Shown: positions 8,254 to 17,014 of the stretch, piece by piece
Layout of the letters: the number at the start of each line of letters is the position of its first letter
Numbering within the stretch: the stretch's first letter is position 1
Assembly (NCBI GenBank): GCA_016936575.1
Contig: JAFGXQ010000038.1
Location: 1-45,835, forward strand
Direction of reading: 5' to 3'
DNA length: 45,835 bases
From: Deltaproteobacteria bacterium
Lineage (GTDB): Bacteria > Myxococcota_A > Polyangia > JAAYKL01
Position numbers and translations under genes: made by a program
Notes under the pieces: generated by a model
Database searches by the model: none
What the model was told of the DNA's origin: nothing
The model's input: only the letters and a program-made list of their open reading frames with translations

Positions 8254-9753
8254 CTATCGTTTCTTTGGTTTTTTCACCAGGGGCAATTGCACCACAAAAG
8301 ACGCCCCTTTCTCTTGCTCGTCGTCAATCCAGATGACGCCGTTGTGTTCTAAAACAATTTTCTTCGAAATGGCAAGTCCCAGTCCGGTTCCTTCTTCTTT
8401 TGTGGTGAAATACGGTTCAAAAAGAGACGGATGATGCTCGGGTAACACGCCGGGGCCGTTGTCTTCGAACCGGATGGCTACTTCATTGCTCTTTTTTACT
8501 TTCTCCACCCGAACCCGAATTTTCGGATGTTCCACGTCGGCATTCGTCATTGCCTCGGCTGCGTTACGAATCAGATTGTCGACCACTCGCTTCATCATCA
8601 TCACGTCAATCGAAACCATCAATCCTGCGGCGGGCTTCTCGAATATCAATTCCAGTTCGTTCTGTTCAGCGATATATTCCAGCGACGATTCACAATCCTC
8701 TAAAAACGCACCCACCTCCACCGGACTCGGTGAAATCTGGGGCAACTTGGCAAATGAGGAAAAATCGGTCACCAGCCGCTTCAACGTCACCACCTCTTCT
8801 TCAATGATATCGACCGATTGTTCCAGCAGCCTGCCGAACTTCGGATCATTCGCATCGTACTTGTTCTTCAGCTGTTGTGCCGCCAGATGAATGGGCGTGA
8901 GGGGGTTTTTAATTTCGTGTGCCAGCCGCCGCGCAATCTCCTGCCAGGTGCTGATCTTCTGCAAATATTCAATACGCGCACGAGTGGACGCGATTTCATC
9001 GACCATCGTGTTGAACGACCCGATGAGCTCCGCCACTTCATCCTGTCCTCCTGGATCCACACGCACCGATAAATCCCCTTCCGCCACAGACTTGGTCGCC
9101 AGGTTGAGTGTATGCAGTCGCCGAGTAAACCGGCGGGTCCAGAAAACGCCCTGCCACACGCTGATAATCACAATGAGACCGAGAAAAATACCATAAATCA
9201 TGATGACCCGGCGGGTGAGATACGTCCGAGGAGCACGAAACAACGCCCCATAGGTTTCGGTGTACTGTGCCGCCTCATTGAAATTGCCGGTAATATCTCT
9301 ATCTACGGCAAACACGACTTCCACGTTCTTGCACACCGCGTTTTTCAGGGAACTCTGACGGGTCACCGAGCGATACCTGGACTCATCCATCGCTTTTTGC
9401 ACCACCAGTTCACGATTTCCGAATGCCAATGAGATCTGTTTTATGGAGGCAGATGCCAAAAACGATCGCAATACGGTTTCAATCTGTTCTTCGTCAGAAG
9501 CCGCGCAGGCATGCGCCAGACGCGCCGAATCCGAAAGACGCAACATGACGCCGGTATGATTCGCCTTGATGGCTTCGATATAATTTTTGTGAACCGTCAC
9601 GCTTTTCGACAAACTGGCGGCGATATCTTTGTTCAGGCCCACGCCGAGGGACGTCTTCACCGCTTCGGTCACCAGGTAGATGGACGCCACAATCGGAACC
9701 ACCGCCGTGATAATCAATGTCAGCACAAATTTGACGTCAAGCCGTTTGATCAT
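8254..9753 (-). CDS. NtrY-like sensor histidine kinase
   Basis: A 499-residue inner-membrane sensor. It has TM1 at about 9-28, a periplasmic domain to about 180, TM2 at about 183-200, a HAMP linker (about 205-257), a HisKA phospho-acceptor with His279 in RRLAHEIKNPLTP, and a HATPase domain with the N-box (DNLIRNAAEA, 392-401), DNGPG and GTGLGLAISKK (456-465). The HEIKNPLTPI signature is characteristic of the NtrY group. No response regulator lies next to it, so its partner must be elsewhere. Its ATG overlaps the TGA of the DUF4390-like gene by four bases; DUF4390 genes are commonly found just upstream of NtrY-like kinases. The signal sensed is unknown but the operon points to the envelope. 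Confidence 0.92.
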   Translation of the reverse strand: MIKRLDVKFVLTLIITAVVPIVASIYLVTEAVKTSLGVGLNKDIAASLSKSVTVHKNYIEAIKANHTGVMLRLSDSARLAHACAASDEEQIETVLRSFLASASIKQISLAFGNRELVVQKAMDESRYRSVTRQSSLKNAVCKNVEVVFAVDRDITGNFNEAAQYTETYGALFRAPRTYLTRRVIMIYGIFLGLIVIISVWQGVFWTRRFTRRLHTLNLATKSVAEGDLSVRVDPGGQDEVAELIGSFNTMVDEIASTRARIEYLQKISTWQEIARRLAHEIKNPLTPIHLAAQQLKNKYDANDPKFGRLLEQSVDIIEEEVVTLKRLVTDFSSFAKLPQISPSPVEVGAFLEDCESSLEYIAEQNELELIFEKPAAGLMVSIDVMMMKRVVDNLIRNAAEAMTNADVEHPKIRVRVEKVKKSNEVAIRFEDNGPGVLPEHHPSLFEPYFTTKEEGTGLGLAISKKIVLEHNGVIWIDDEQEKGASFVVQLPLVKKPKKR

Positions 9754-10397
9754 AGTTCAAACCACTGGCTGACAAAACGAATGCTCTTTTCAGCTTTGGC
9801 GATATTGCGATCCACAAAGTAGCCGACAAACGAGCCGAAGTAGCTGGTTCCCGTGCCGGCGTTCTGAAATCCGCCCGAGGGCTTCGAAATCCAGCGCTGA
9901 ATGTTACGCACCATTTTTTCAGACACCGGATTGGCTTCAACCCCCACCTTCAGCCGATATTTTCCCGGGGGCATGCTCCAGGCGATCCGTGTACGCCACA
10001 GCACTCCCGCGGCCTGCATCACTTCGCGCACAGTTTTGACTTTGGTGGCCCGCTTTCCCCCCGGCTCCTTCAACGTAACGATAAAATGCTCTTCCCACAA
10101 ATCGTACACCACATGTACAGTACGTGCCCAGAACGCCACCTGTTTACCGTTCTCATTTTCGACCGCAACCTGAACTACCAACCGGGTGGGCAAACCGGAT
10201 TTTAGTTTTTCCTGAATCTTCTGGGTGAACACATCGCGGTATCCGAAGGTTACCAGCAACTGACTGTCGTTGCTGGACACCCCCACTTTCCGAATCGGCG
10301 CCTGCTGCGCGGTCGCAATTCGCGGAAGAAGCTGCACGCCGAGGCTGCACGCCCAGAAAACCACCAACGATAAAAAAGAATATCGCACAAACCTCAC
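9750..10397 (-). CDS. Exported DUF4390-like protein
   Basis: A 215-residue protein with a signal peptide ending around residue 31 (ATA-QQ). The mature part is beta-rich with two patches typical of DUF4390: an ...LKSGLPTRLVVQVAV segment and a following strand with a conserved aromatic pattern. The match to DUF4390 is by pattern and by position directly upstream of an NtrY-like kinase, the usual neighbourhood of that family. No enzymatic motif is seen. It may be a periplasmic accessory or input module for the kinase, which is inference. The start overlaps the Omp85-like stop and the end overlaps the kinase start, each by four bases. Confidence 0.7.
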   Translation of the reverse strand: MRFVRYSFLSLVVFWACSLGVQLLPRIATAQQAPIRKVGVSSNDSQLLVTFGYRDVFTQKIQEKLKSGLPTRLVVQVAVENENGKQVAFWARTVHVVYDLWEEHFIVTLKEPGGKRATKVKTVREVMQAAGVLWRTRIAWSMPPGKYRLKVGVEANPVSEKMVRNIQRWISKPSGGFQNAGTGTSYFGSFVGYFVDRNIAKAEKSIRFVSQWFEL

Positions 10398-11905
10398 TGG
10401 GTGGTCTCCTTCCGAATCGGGGGAATCAACTGCAGCACACTGGCAAAGGAGAATGAAAAGATGCCGACATTGGTATCGATACGCAATCCGAAATCACCGG
10501 TCAAATCCACCGGGATATCTTTGCCGTCCACGTGCTGTGTACTCGCCAGTCCATATACACCGAAACGAACGAATGTGTTGATACCGTAGACAAACCCGCT
10601 TCCCCGGTAAATCGGCCGGGACCATTCGGTATTCAGGCTCAACGCCATGTCCTCGTACCACATGTCAGAAATGTCGGTATCCAGAATCTGCGGATGCAGA
10701 TTGGAAAAATTGAGTCCCAATTGCCGGTCGGGCACAAAGGCGGAATAATCGCCCACGAAAAACTGATCGAAGAACGGCGCGTTTCCGCTGATTAGTCCCG
10801 CCTGTCCGCCCACACTGATGGACTGCCCCCGTTTGCCGAAGGGAAAGTAGGTGGTGTGCGAAAGCTGAAATTTCACGAAATCGTAATCAGATGCGAAGAG
10901 GGGATGTGACAACTCCACCGAAAACCGCGTGACCGATCCGTCATAAGGCAGCACCGGATGATTGGTGGTATCCCGGGTAAATCCGAACAGAAAACTGCTT
11001 AACACAGAATCGTCAGGCTGCAGGTATCCGATGGCCACCGGTTCATCGTCGACCAGGGTTTGATACCGAGTGCCCTCCACCGTCTGCGGCTCTTCCGCCA
11101 GAATATTTTCAAACCGAAGGTCAAACCAAAAAAAATAATCGGACAATAAGTTGTAACCGGTGCCGAGGCGCAATCCCGCGCGGCGGTAATCGAGCACCTC
11201 GTAGGTTCCGAAAGTCGTTTCTTCATCCGGTCCGGGCAGGTAATGATTTCCGAAATACTCCTGGGCCTCCGCATACTGCCCCTGCACATGCAGCCCGAAT
11301 TTGGAGTCCAGAAAATGATCGTCGCGCCAGTAAATGCGATACGCACTCTGGTCTTTACTCGCCGCCACCGTTCCGCCCACCTGAATTCCGCTGCCCAGAA
11401 ACGAACGCTCTTCGACGCCGATACTCCCGTACGGCACCACGTCGTCCCAATGGGGCGCAATCCGCGTCATTCCCACCGTCAAATCACGCACCACAATCGT
11501 ATTGCGTTCCCTTACCTTGATTTCCAGCACCACATATCCCCTGGCGGACCCCTTTTTCAATTCGAACGATACCGCTGAAAACAGACCGCTGGCCAGCATG
11601 CGATATTTGGACTCTTCGAGGGTGGTGTCTTCTGCCGAAAACAGGTCTCCGGGATGTATCTGCAGATAGCGGAGAATAACGGACCGCAGGGTCTTGCGGT
11701 TTCCGTGGATAACCACCTTCTCCAGGTGATAATGCACCTTGGGACTCTCCACCAAAGGCGAATCCGGCGTTACATCGGCATCATCGTCCGGACGCACCGT
11801 TTCCCAACTGATGGCTTCATCCTGCGCCCACGCCGCACCTCCGTACAACCCGCACAAGGCGAACAGCGCCGCGCCGACCACAATATGATGCGCAATTTTC
11901 AACAT
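10394..11905 (-). CDS. BamA/TamA-like (Omp85) outer-membrane protein with one POTRA
   Basis: A 503-residue protein with a signal peptide ending at AWA (residue 27). Residues about 55-131 form one POTRA-type domain (EKVVIHGNRKTLRSVILRY ... LASGLFSAVSFEL). The rest, about 135-503, alternates in strands with many aromatic and Gly residues and ends in a beta-barrel-like C-terminus, as in BamA/TamA and other Omp85 proteins. Canonical BamA has five POTRA domains and about 800 residues, so this short single-POTRA form is not the housekeeping BamA; it is more like a specialised Omp85 transporter or assembly factor. It is the second gene of the six-gene envelope operon and overlaps both neighbours. 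Confidence 0.85.
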   Translation of the reverse strand: MLKIAHHIVVGAALFALCGLYGGAAWAQDEAISWETVRPDDDADVTPDSPLVESPKVHYHLEKVVIHGNRKTLRSVILRYLQIHPGDLFSAEDTTLEESKYRMLASGLFSAVSFELKKGSARGYVVLEIKVRERNTIVVRDLTVGMTRIAPHWDDVVPYGSIGVEERSFLGSGIQVGGTVAASKDQSAYRIYWRDDHFLDSKFGLHVQGQYAEAQEYFGNHYLPGPDEETTFGTYEVLDYRRAGLRLGTGYNLLSDYFFWFDLRFENILAEEPQTVEGTRYQTLVDDEPVAIGYLQPDDSVLSSFLFGFTRDTTNHPVLPYDGSVTRFSVELSHPLFASDYDFVKFQLSHTTYFPFGKRGQSISVGGQAGLISGNAPFFDQFFVGDYSAFVPDRQLGLNFSNLHPQILDTDISDMWYEDMALSLNTEWSRPIYRGSGFVYGINTFVRFGVYGLASTQHVDGKDIPVDLTGDFGLRIDTNVGIFSFSFASVLQLIPPIRKETTQ

Positions 11906-12468
11906 TGCTTCCTCTCAAACGGCTTTCCACCGATACGCGCCCCGAGGGCCACCGCCACCGTTCCCGGAAGCCCGAGCAACAAAGCGACGATAAAAAAATC
12001 AGAACTGATCATATTCCCTGACACGCCGATAAAAATAGAGATAATAACGGACGCCGCTGCGGTTTCAACCATTTTGCGATCTTTTGCCAGTCTGCTGATG
12101 AGTACACCGGCACCAAAAAAAACCGCGCAGAAAATCAGCATGGCAAGCAGCAGTATCTGAACGGCCGTTGTCTGCACCCCGGTTTTGCCGAATTCCACAT
12201 CTGATACCGACATATCAAACAGAAACGCCGCGATAACCATCACAAGCACCGCACAAAGCGCGGCGAATCCAAACAGCGCGAAAACCGAAATGACCAGCCA
12301 CCGTTTTTGAAAAGAATGGTACAACGGGACCGCCGCCTTGGGCTGCGCTTCAATCATGGCAGTAGAAACCTGAAGAATCGCACCGCAGGAAGCACAATAC
12401 TGATTGGACACCGGATTCGGAGCGCCGCATTTTCGACAGGCGCCTGTATTTGCTGTTGTTGCCATCAT
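11899..12468 (-). CDS. Zinc-ribbon membrane protein
   Basis: A 189-residue protein. The N-terminus has a rubredoxin-like zinc ribbon, CRKCGAPNPVSNQYCASCG, with two CxxC pairs (about residues 11-29). Four hydrophobic helices follow (about 55-80, 95-120, 135-155 and 158-175). Such short zinc-ribbon plus TM proteins are common and uncharacterised; no enzymatic motif is visible. It is the first gene of the operon and its stop overlaps the Omp85-like start by seven bases. The promoter should lie in the AT-rich 12469-12594 region shared with the divergent kinase gene. Confidence 0.75.
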   Translation of the reverse strand: MMATTANTGACRKCGAPNPVSNQYCASCGAILQVSTAMIEAQPKAAVPLYHSFQKRWLVISVFALFGFAALCAVLVMVIAAFLFDMSVSDVEFGKTGVQTTAVQILLLAMLIFCAVFFGAGVLISRLAKDRKMVETAAASVIISIFIGVSGNMISSDFFIVALLLGLPGTVAVALGARIGGKPFERKQC

Positions 12469-12575
12469 CTGTTAGACGCAAAAATGGATGAGTTGTTCTC
12501 CCGTTTTCATATAATTTTCAACCACGCTGTAACCATAATTCTTTTTATATACATAATAATTTGATAATTTCATAC

Positions 12576-12592
12576 ACCGAATTCCATTTCGG
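12576..12592. repeat. Short inverted repeat in the divergent kinase/envelope-operon promoter region
   Basis: CCGAA and TTCGG (12577-12581 and 12588-12592) form a perfect 5-bp inverted repeat with a 6-base loop. It lies at the end of a very AT-rich 126-base gap between two divergent transcription units. It could be an operator or a leader hairpin; nothing decides between these. Confidence 0.25.
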
Positions 12593-12657
12593 CGGTGAGT
12601 CGGGTAGAATCAGACGCTGCGAAACATGAGGGCGGCGCCAACAACGGGAGAGAAATT

Positions 12658-15600
12658 GTGTCAGACTGGGATTTCCAGGGAAAGAATATTGGACGCTACA
12701 CCATTTTGGGCAAATTGGGTGCGGGCGGCATGGCGGAAGTATTTCTCGCCCGCTCGAAGGGTGCCGGGGGAATAGATAAAACCCTGGTGCTGAAAAAAAT
12801 TCATCCGGTGCTGGCCAAAAACGCCCGTTTTATCGATATGTTCATGGAAGAGGCCCGAGTGGCCATGCGCCTGAACCACAGCAATATTGTTCAGGTTTAT
12901 GCGTTCGAGCAAATTGAAAACGACTTTGTTCTGGCCATGGAACATGTGGACGGCAGCGACCTGCTCGACATTCAGACCATGGCGTTCAAACAGGGCCATC
13001 GAATTCCGTTCGGGCTCTGCGCGTTTATCACTGCTGAAATTGCCAAAGGGCTCGACTATGCCCACTCCCGCCGCGACGACCGCGGGGAACCGCTGGAGCT
13101 GGTGCACCGGGATGTGTCTCCGCAAAACGTGCTGATCTCAAAAGACGGCGCGGTGAAAGTGACCGACTTCGGTATCGTGAAGGCGAAATCGGTGAACGAA
13201 CAGGAAGGGGAGGTGAAGGGAAAACTCGGCTACATGTCTCCGCAGCAGGCCAAGGGGCTACCGGTCGACCGCCGCGCAGATATTTTCTCTTTGGGCGTGG
13301 TGCTGCACGAAATGCTGGTTGGCGCCACCAAACCCACTCCCAAACTGGGAGAATACGTCCAGCTGGAACCGCCGATTGAAAGCGATTCCACAGTTCCGCA
13401 AAAACTGAACGACATCACCATGAAAGCGCTGGAGCCGCTGCCCAATAAGCGATTTCAGACCGCGCGTGAGATGATGCTGGAGCTGAACAATTTCCTGAAA
13501 GACGAGCCCGACATCTACGACGCGACCACGCTGGAGGAATGGATTGCGCAAACCATTCCTGCGGAGGAATTCATCAAAATTCGGGTCGACGATGATCTGG
13601 ACTCCCTCTCCATCGCGAAAACCACGGTGTACGAAGAAAACACTATTCATCTGAAAACCATCGGGGAGTTTGAACAACAGGCGGTGGTGATGGTTTCTGT
13701 TCGCCTGCGGTTCGACAGCAGCGGCACCCACCGCACGCTTCAACGCGAATTTCACCGTCTGGCCGAAGAAATCGCCTATAAAAACGGCGCCATCTGCCGA
13801 ATCGGGGAAGAAACCCGCATTCTGCTCGGATTGCCTCGAAGCCGCTTTGAGGACTCCATCAGCGCCGTGCGACTGGCTCACGACCTTCTCGACGTGGTGC
13901 GCACCTTGTCGATGGACCACAAGATAGAAGCCACCGCCCAAATCGGGGTGAATCGCGGTGATGTGAAGGTGGGCAAAGTGCAGACGGATGCACCGGTCAT
14001 TTTTGAGACGACTGATGAGCTGCAGGAAACCGCCGCTCTGCTGCTCGATGCATGTCCAAAGGACGCCATCTTGGCAGGTATCGGGGTATTCCAGATTGCA
14101 CGCACCGATTACCACTTCGGCGACCCGGTGGCCATCGCATCCCGGCAGAATACCAACGAAGGAGAATCCATCGATATTTTCGGGTATCCGGTGTACGGCG
14201 CAAAAAGCCGCAGGGAACGCAGTCTCAGCCAGCAAGAAGCCGTGGAAAAATTTGTGGGTAGGAAACTTGAACTCTCGCAAATGAAAGAGGCGTTCAATTA
14301 CTCAATGAAGAACAAACCGGTCATTCTGCGGCTCACCGGAGAATTGGGGCTGGGCAAATCCAGTCTGATTCGGCAATTTGTTCAAGTGGTTCACGAGCTG
14401 GACAGGCAGGTGGTCAGAATGGAATGCCTGTTCGCCGAACGGGATACCCCTTTGGCCGCGGCCGTTGCCGCCATCGGTGCACTGCTCGATATTGGAGACA
14501 ATATCGAACGGCCGGTCATTCGAGATGCCTTGAGCGAGCTGCTGGACGGCGCGCCCAACTATCTAAAACGCCAGGAGCGATTTTTCGGCGATTTACTGAC
14601 CTCTCCCGAAGCGGTGTGGGACTCGTACAATCAAAACCGACGCGAACTCATTCGAAAAACCGCCTTCGGGCTGGGGGTGCTGGTTTCTCAGCGCGCCACC
14701 CGGCAGGGACTGGTGCTGATTGTGGATAACGCCCAGTGGCTCGACGGCCCCAGCGTCGATATTCTGGCGGAACTGGCCCAGAACACCTTGCCCGTTCCCG
14801 TGTTTGTCATACTCGCGGGGCAACCCGGAACGTTGGCATACCGCCGCATTCACAACCTGATGATGATGGAACTGTCCGAACTGAGCAATGAGTTCATGAA
14901 ACAGCTAATCGCATCGAAAATCGGCACCAGCCAGGACGTGCACGAAATCTCCGAGCAAATTCTGGAGCGGGCCCACGGCAACCCGTTTTTTGCGACCGAA
15001 ATCATCGATTCGTTGATTCAGCGCGGCATTTTAAAGCAGCTGGGGCTCACCAAGGGCGGAAGGCCGATTTTTGTGCAAACCCGTCCCGGCGTGATTCATC
15101 TGCCCACCACGGTGAAAGGAATCGCCGACTCTCGAATCAATTCTCTCTCATCGGCAGTTCGCACCACCCTGCGCACCGCATCGGTCATCGGTCTGGAATT
15201 TACCAGCGAGCAGTTGCAGAGTCTCATCGGCAGAAATGTATCCGCCGAGCTCGACGAATTGTGTGAGCAGAACTTTCTGAGTGCCAAGCGGGGAACCGAT
15301 GATGTGGTACTTTACAATTTTAAACGCGCCATCGAACGGGAAGCCGCATACGACGGATTGTCGAAACCCGATCGCAGACAGCTTCACCAGAAGCTGGCCC
15401 GGCAATTAATGAAAGAGCTGGATGCCGGCAAGTCCATCCCGTCGGTACGTATCGCCTGGCACCTGGAAAAAAGCGGACAGACAGAACTGGCCGCCGATTA
15501 CTATCTCAAAGCCGGCGATGCGGCGATGAACGTATACTCCAACCGACGGGCCCTGCGTCTTTTTGAACGAGCCCTCACGCTGCTGCCGCTGGGGTCCAGG

Positions 15601-16872
15601 TCCCGCTACACGGCGCTGCTTCGAAAAGAACGGGTGATTCGCGACATCGGCCTTCACGATATTCACCAGGATACCATTCGCGAAATGGAAGACCTGGGCA
15701 ACCGTTTCGGCGACATCCACATGCGCGCCAAGGCTGCGTATCGGTACTCTCGCTATGAATACAGCGAAGGCAATTTTAAAAACGCCGCGCGCAAACTCGA
15801 AGAAGCCTTTCGGCTGAGTGAAAAAACCGACGACAAAGTGCTGAAAGTGGACGCCTTCCGCGCCCTGGCCTATCTGGCTATCGAGGAAGGGGAGCTGGAG
15901 CGCGCCATGGATTGCTGCAACTGGTCATTGAATCTCATCGAAAACACCAGTGAGGACATTTACCTTCGCGCGCGCATTCTCGGCCTGCAAGGGTTGGTTT
16001 TCATGGAGATGGGGCGTCTCAACGAGGCCGCATATCCGCTGGTGTACGCGATGATGGCATTTCGCAAAATGGGAAATAAACGCAACGAGTCGGTGCAGCT
16101 GGCCAATATGGCCCTGCTGGCCCAGGCTAGAGGCAACCTGATTGAATCGCTCGGTTTCTTCGAACACGCGCTGCAACTGGACCGGGAAATTCGCGATGTG
16201 AGTCAGCGGGGAAGAAAAATGGTGGGGTACGCCAATATCCGCGTGGAGCTGGGGCAATTCGAAAAAGGCGAAGACCTGCTCGAAGAGGCGCTTCGCATCT
16301 GCCGCGAAAATTTTGAACCGGTCGGAGAACTCGAAGCGAAACTCGGCTTGGCGGAGCTGATGATACAGAAAGGGGAATCCCAGGCCGCGCGCGACTTGCT
16401 GCTCGAAGTGCAGGGCGTCCGCTTTTTATATGACAGCGCCATCTCCAAAGTACGCCACAATCGAATGCTGTGTGAAGCGTGCATCGAAAGCGGCGACATC
16501 GACGGTGCGATTCAGGCCGGGCTGAAAATGTACGAAATCGCCACTTCCGCAAAAATGAGCGCCGAGGTCATTCACGGGGTCGCGTTCTACAGCCTGGCGC
16601 TGGTCCGCAGCGGCGACCTGACTCGGGCCGAAGAAATCAGCAGACAACTACCGACACTGATGGAACAAATCGATTTGGTGCGCCATGCCGAAAAAGTATG
16701 GTGGCTGTATTTCCGGGTGCTGACCGAACTGGACCGTCCACTGGAGGCCGCACGCGCCCTCGACAACGCCCGCAGGGAAGTACGACGAAAAATCGGTTAC
16801 ATCGACAACGCCAAACACGAAAGTCAGTATCGAAATCATCCGCTTATCAAATCCATTCTGCAGCGGGTGTGA
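12658..16872 (+). CDS. Ser/Thr protein kinase fused to cyclase-like, AAA ATPase and TPR regions
   Basis: A 1404-residue protein from GTG 12658, which has GGGAG seven bases upstream; an in-frame GTG at 12595 lacks a site. The kinase domain (about 12-275) has the Gly-rich loop GKLGAGGMAEV (18-28), Lys46 in VLKKI, catalytic HRDVSPQN (His150-Asp152) and DFG at Asp170, so it looks active. Residues about 340-500 resemble a class III nucleotide cyclase fold but lack obvious metal-binding Asp pairs, so that part is probably regulatory. A STAND/AAA-like ATPase follows, with Walker A GELGLGKS (561-568) and Walker B ending LIVDNAQW (Asp690). From about 940 to the end are TPR-type helical repeats. This order is typical of myxobacterial signalling proteins. 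No membrane segment was seen, so it is cytosolic. Confidence 0.9.
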   Translation: MSDWDFQGKNIGRYTILGKLGAGGMAEVFLARSKGAGGIDKTLVLKKIHPVLAKNARFIDMFMEEARVAMRLNHSNIVQVYAFEQIENDFVLAMEHVDGSDLLDIQTMAFKQGHRIPFGLCAFITAEIAKGLDYAHSRRDDRGEPLELVHRDVSPQNVLISKDGAVKVTDFGIVKAKSVNEQEGEVKGKLGYMSPQQAKGLPVDRRADIFSLGVVLHEMLVGATKPTPKLGEYVQLEPPIESDSTVPQKLNDITMKALEPLPNKRFQTAREMMLELNNFLKDEPDIYDATTLEEWIAQTIPAEEFIKIRVDDDLDSLSIAKTTVYEENTIHLKTIGEFEQQAVVMVSVRLRFDSSGTHRTLQREFHRLAEEIAYKNGAICRIGEETRILLGLPRSRFEDSISAVRLAHDLLDVVRTLSMDHKIEATAQIGVNRGDVKVGKVQTDAPVIFETTDELQETAALLLDACPKDAILAGIGVFQIARTDYHFGDPVAIASRQNTNEGESIDIFGYPVYGAKSRRERSLSQQEAVEKFVGRKLELSQMKEAFNYSMKNKPVILRLTGELGLGKSSLIRQFVQVVHELDRQVVRMECLFAERDTPLAAAVAAIGALLDIGDNIERPVIRDALSELLDGAPNYLKRQERFFGDLLTSPEAVWDSYNQNRRELIRKTAFGLGVLVSQRATRQGLVLIVDNAQWLDGPSVDILAELAQNTLPVPVFVILAGQPGTLAYRRIHNLMMMELSELSNEFMKQLIASKIGTSQDVHEISEQILERAHGNPFFATEIIDSLIQRGILKQLGLTKGGRPIFVQTRPGVIHLPTTVKGIADSRINSLSSAVRTTLRTASVIGLEFTSEQLQSLIGRNVSAELDELCEQNFLSAKRGTDDVVLYNFKRAIEREAAYDGLSKPDRRQLHQKLARQLMKELDAGKSIPSVRIAWHLEKSGQTELAADYYLKAGDAAMNVYSNRRALRLFERALTLLPLGSRSRYTALLRKERVIRDIGLHDIHQDTIREMEDLGNRFGDIHMRAKAAYRYSRYEYSEGNFKNAARKLEEAFRLSEKTDDKVLKVDAFRALAYLAIEEGELERAMDCCNWSLNLIENTSEDIYLRARILGLQGLVFMEMGRLNEAAYPLVYAMMAFRKMGNKRNESVQLANMALLAQARGNLIESLGFFEHALQLDREIRDVSQRGRKMVGYANIRVELGQFEKGEDLLEEALRICRENFEPVGELEAKLGLAELMIQKGESQAARDLLLEVQGVRFLYDSAISKVRHNRMLCEACIESGDIDGAIQAGLKMYEIATSAKMSAEVIHGVAFYSLALVRSGDLTRAEEISRQLPTLMEQIDLVRHAEKVWWLYFRVLTELDRPLEAARALDNARREVRRKIGYIDNAKHESQYRNHPLIKSILQRV

Positions 16873-16933
16873 GGGCAGGGACGATGTTTTTCAAATTTTT
16901 CCAGACACGCCTTTATTTTCCGTCAAGCGTTAC

Positions 16934-16953
16934 TATAATGTCTCATGAGACAT
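16934..16953 (+). promoter_or_regulatory. zwf promoter -10 box with overlapping perfect 16-bp palindrome
   Basis: TATAAT, a full-consensus -10 box, lies at 16934-16939. A perfect palindrome, ATGTCTCATGAGACAT, spans 16938-16953, covering the last two bases of the -10 and the expected start of transcription near 16946. A repressor bound there would block polymerase. A clear -35 box is not visible 16-18 bases upstream, so the promoter may need an activator. The zwf start codon is at 17015, leaving a leader of about 70 bases. Confidence 0.55.
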
Positions 16954-17014
16954 TTGCTTCGCGTTGAAATGTTTACACAATTTCCACCACACAGGGAATA
17001 CGGGAAAGGTTTAT

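Noticed and set aside
13258..14280. Long minus-strand ORF (340 codons) inside the kinase gene
   Set aside because: The plus strand here encodes recognisable kinase and cyclase-like motifs; the antisense product has no family features.
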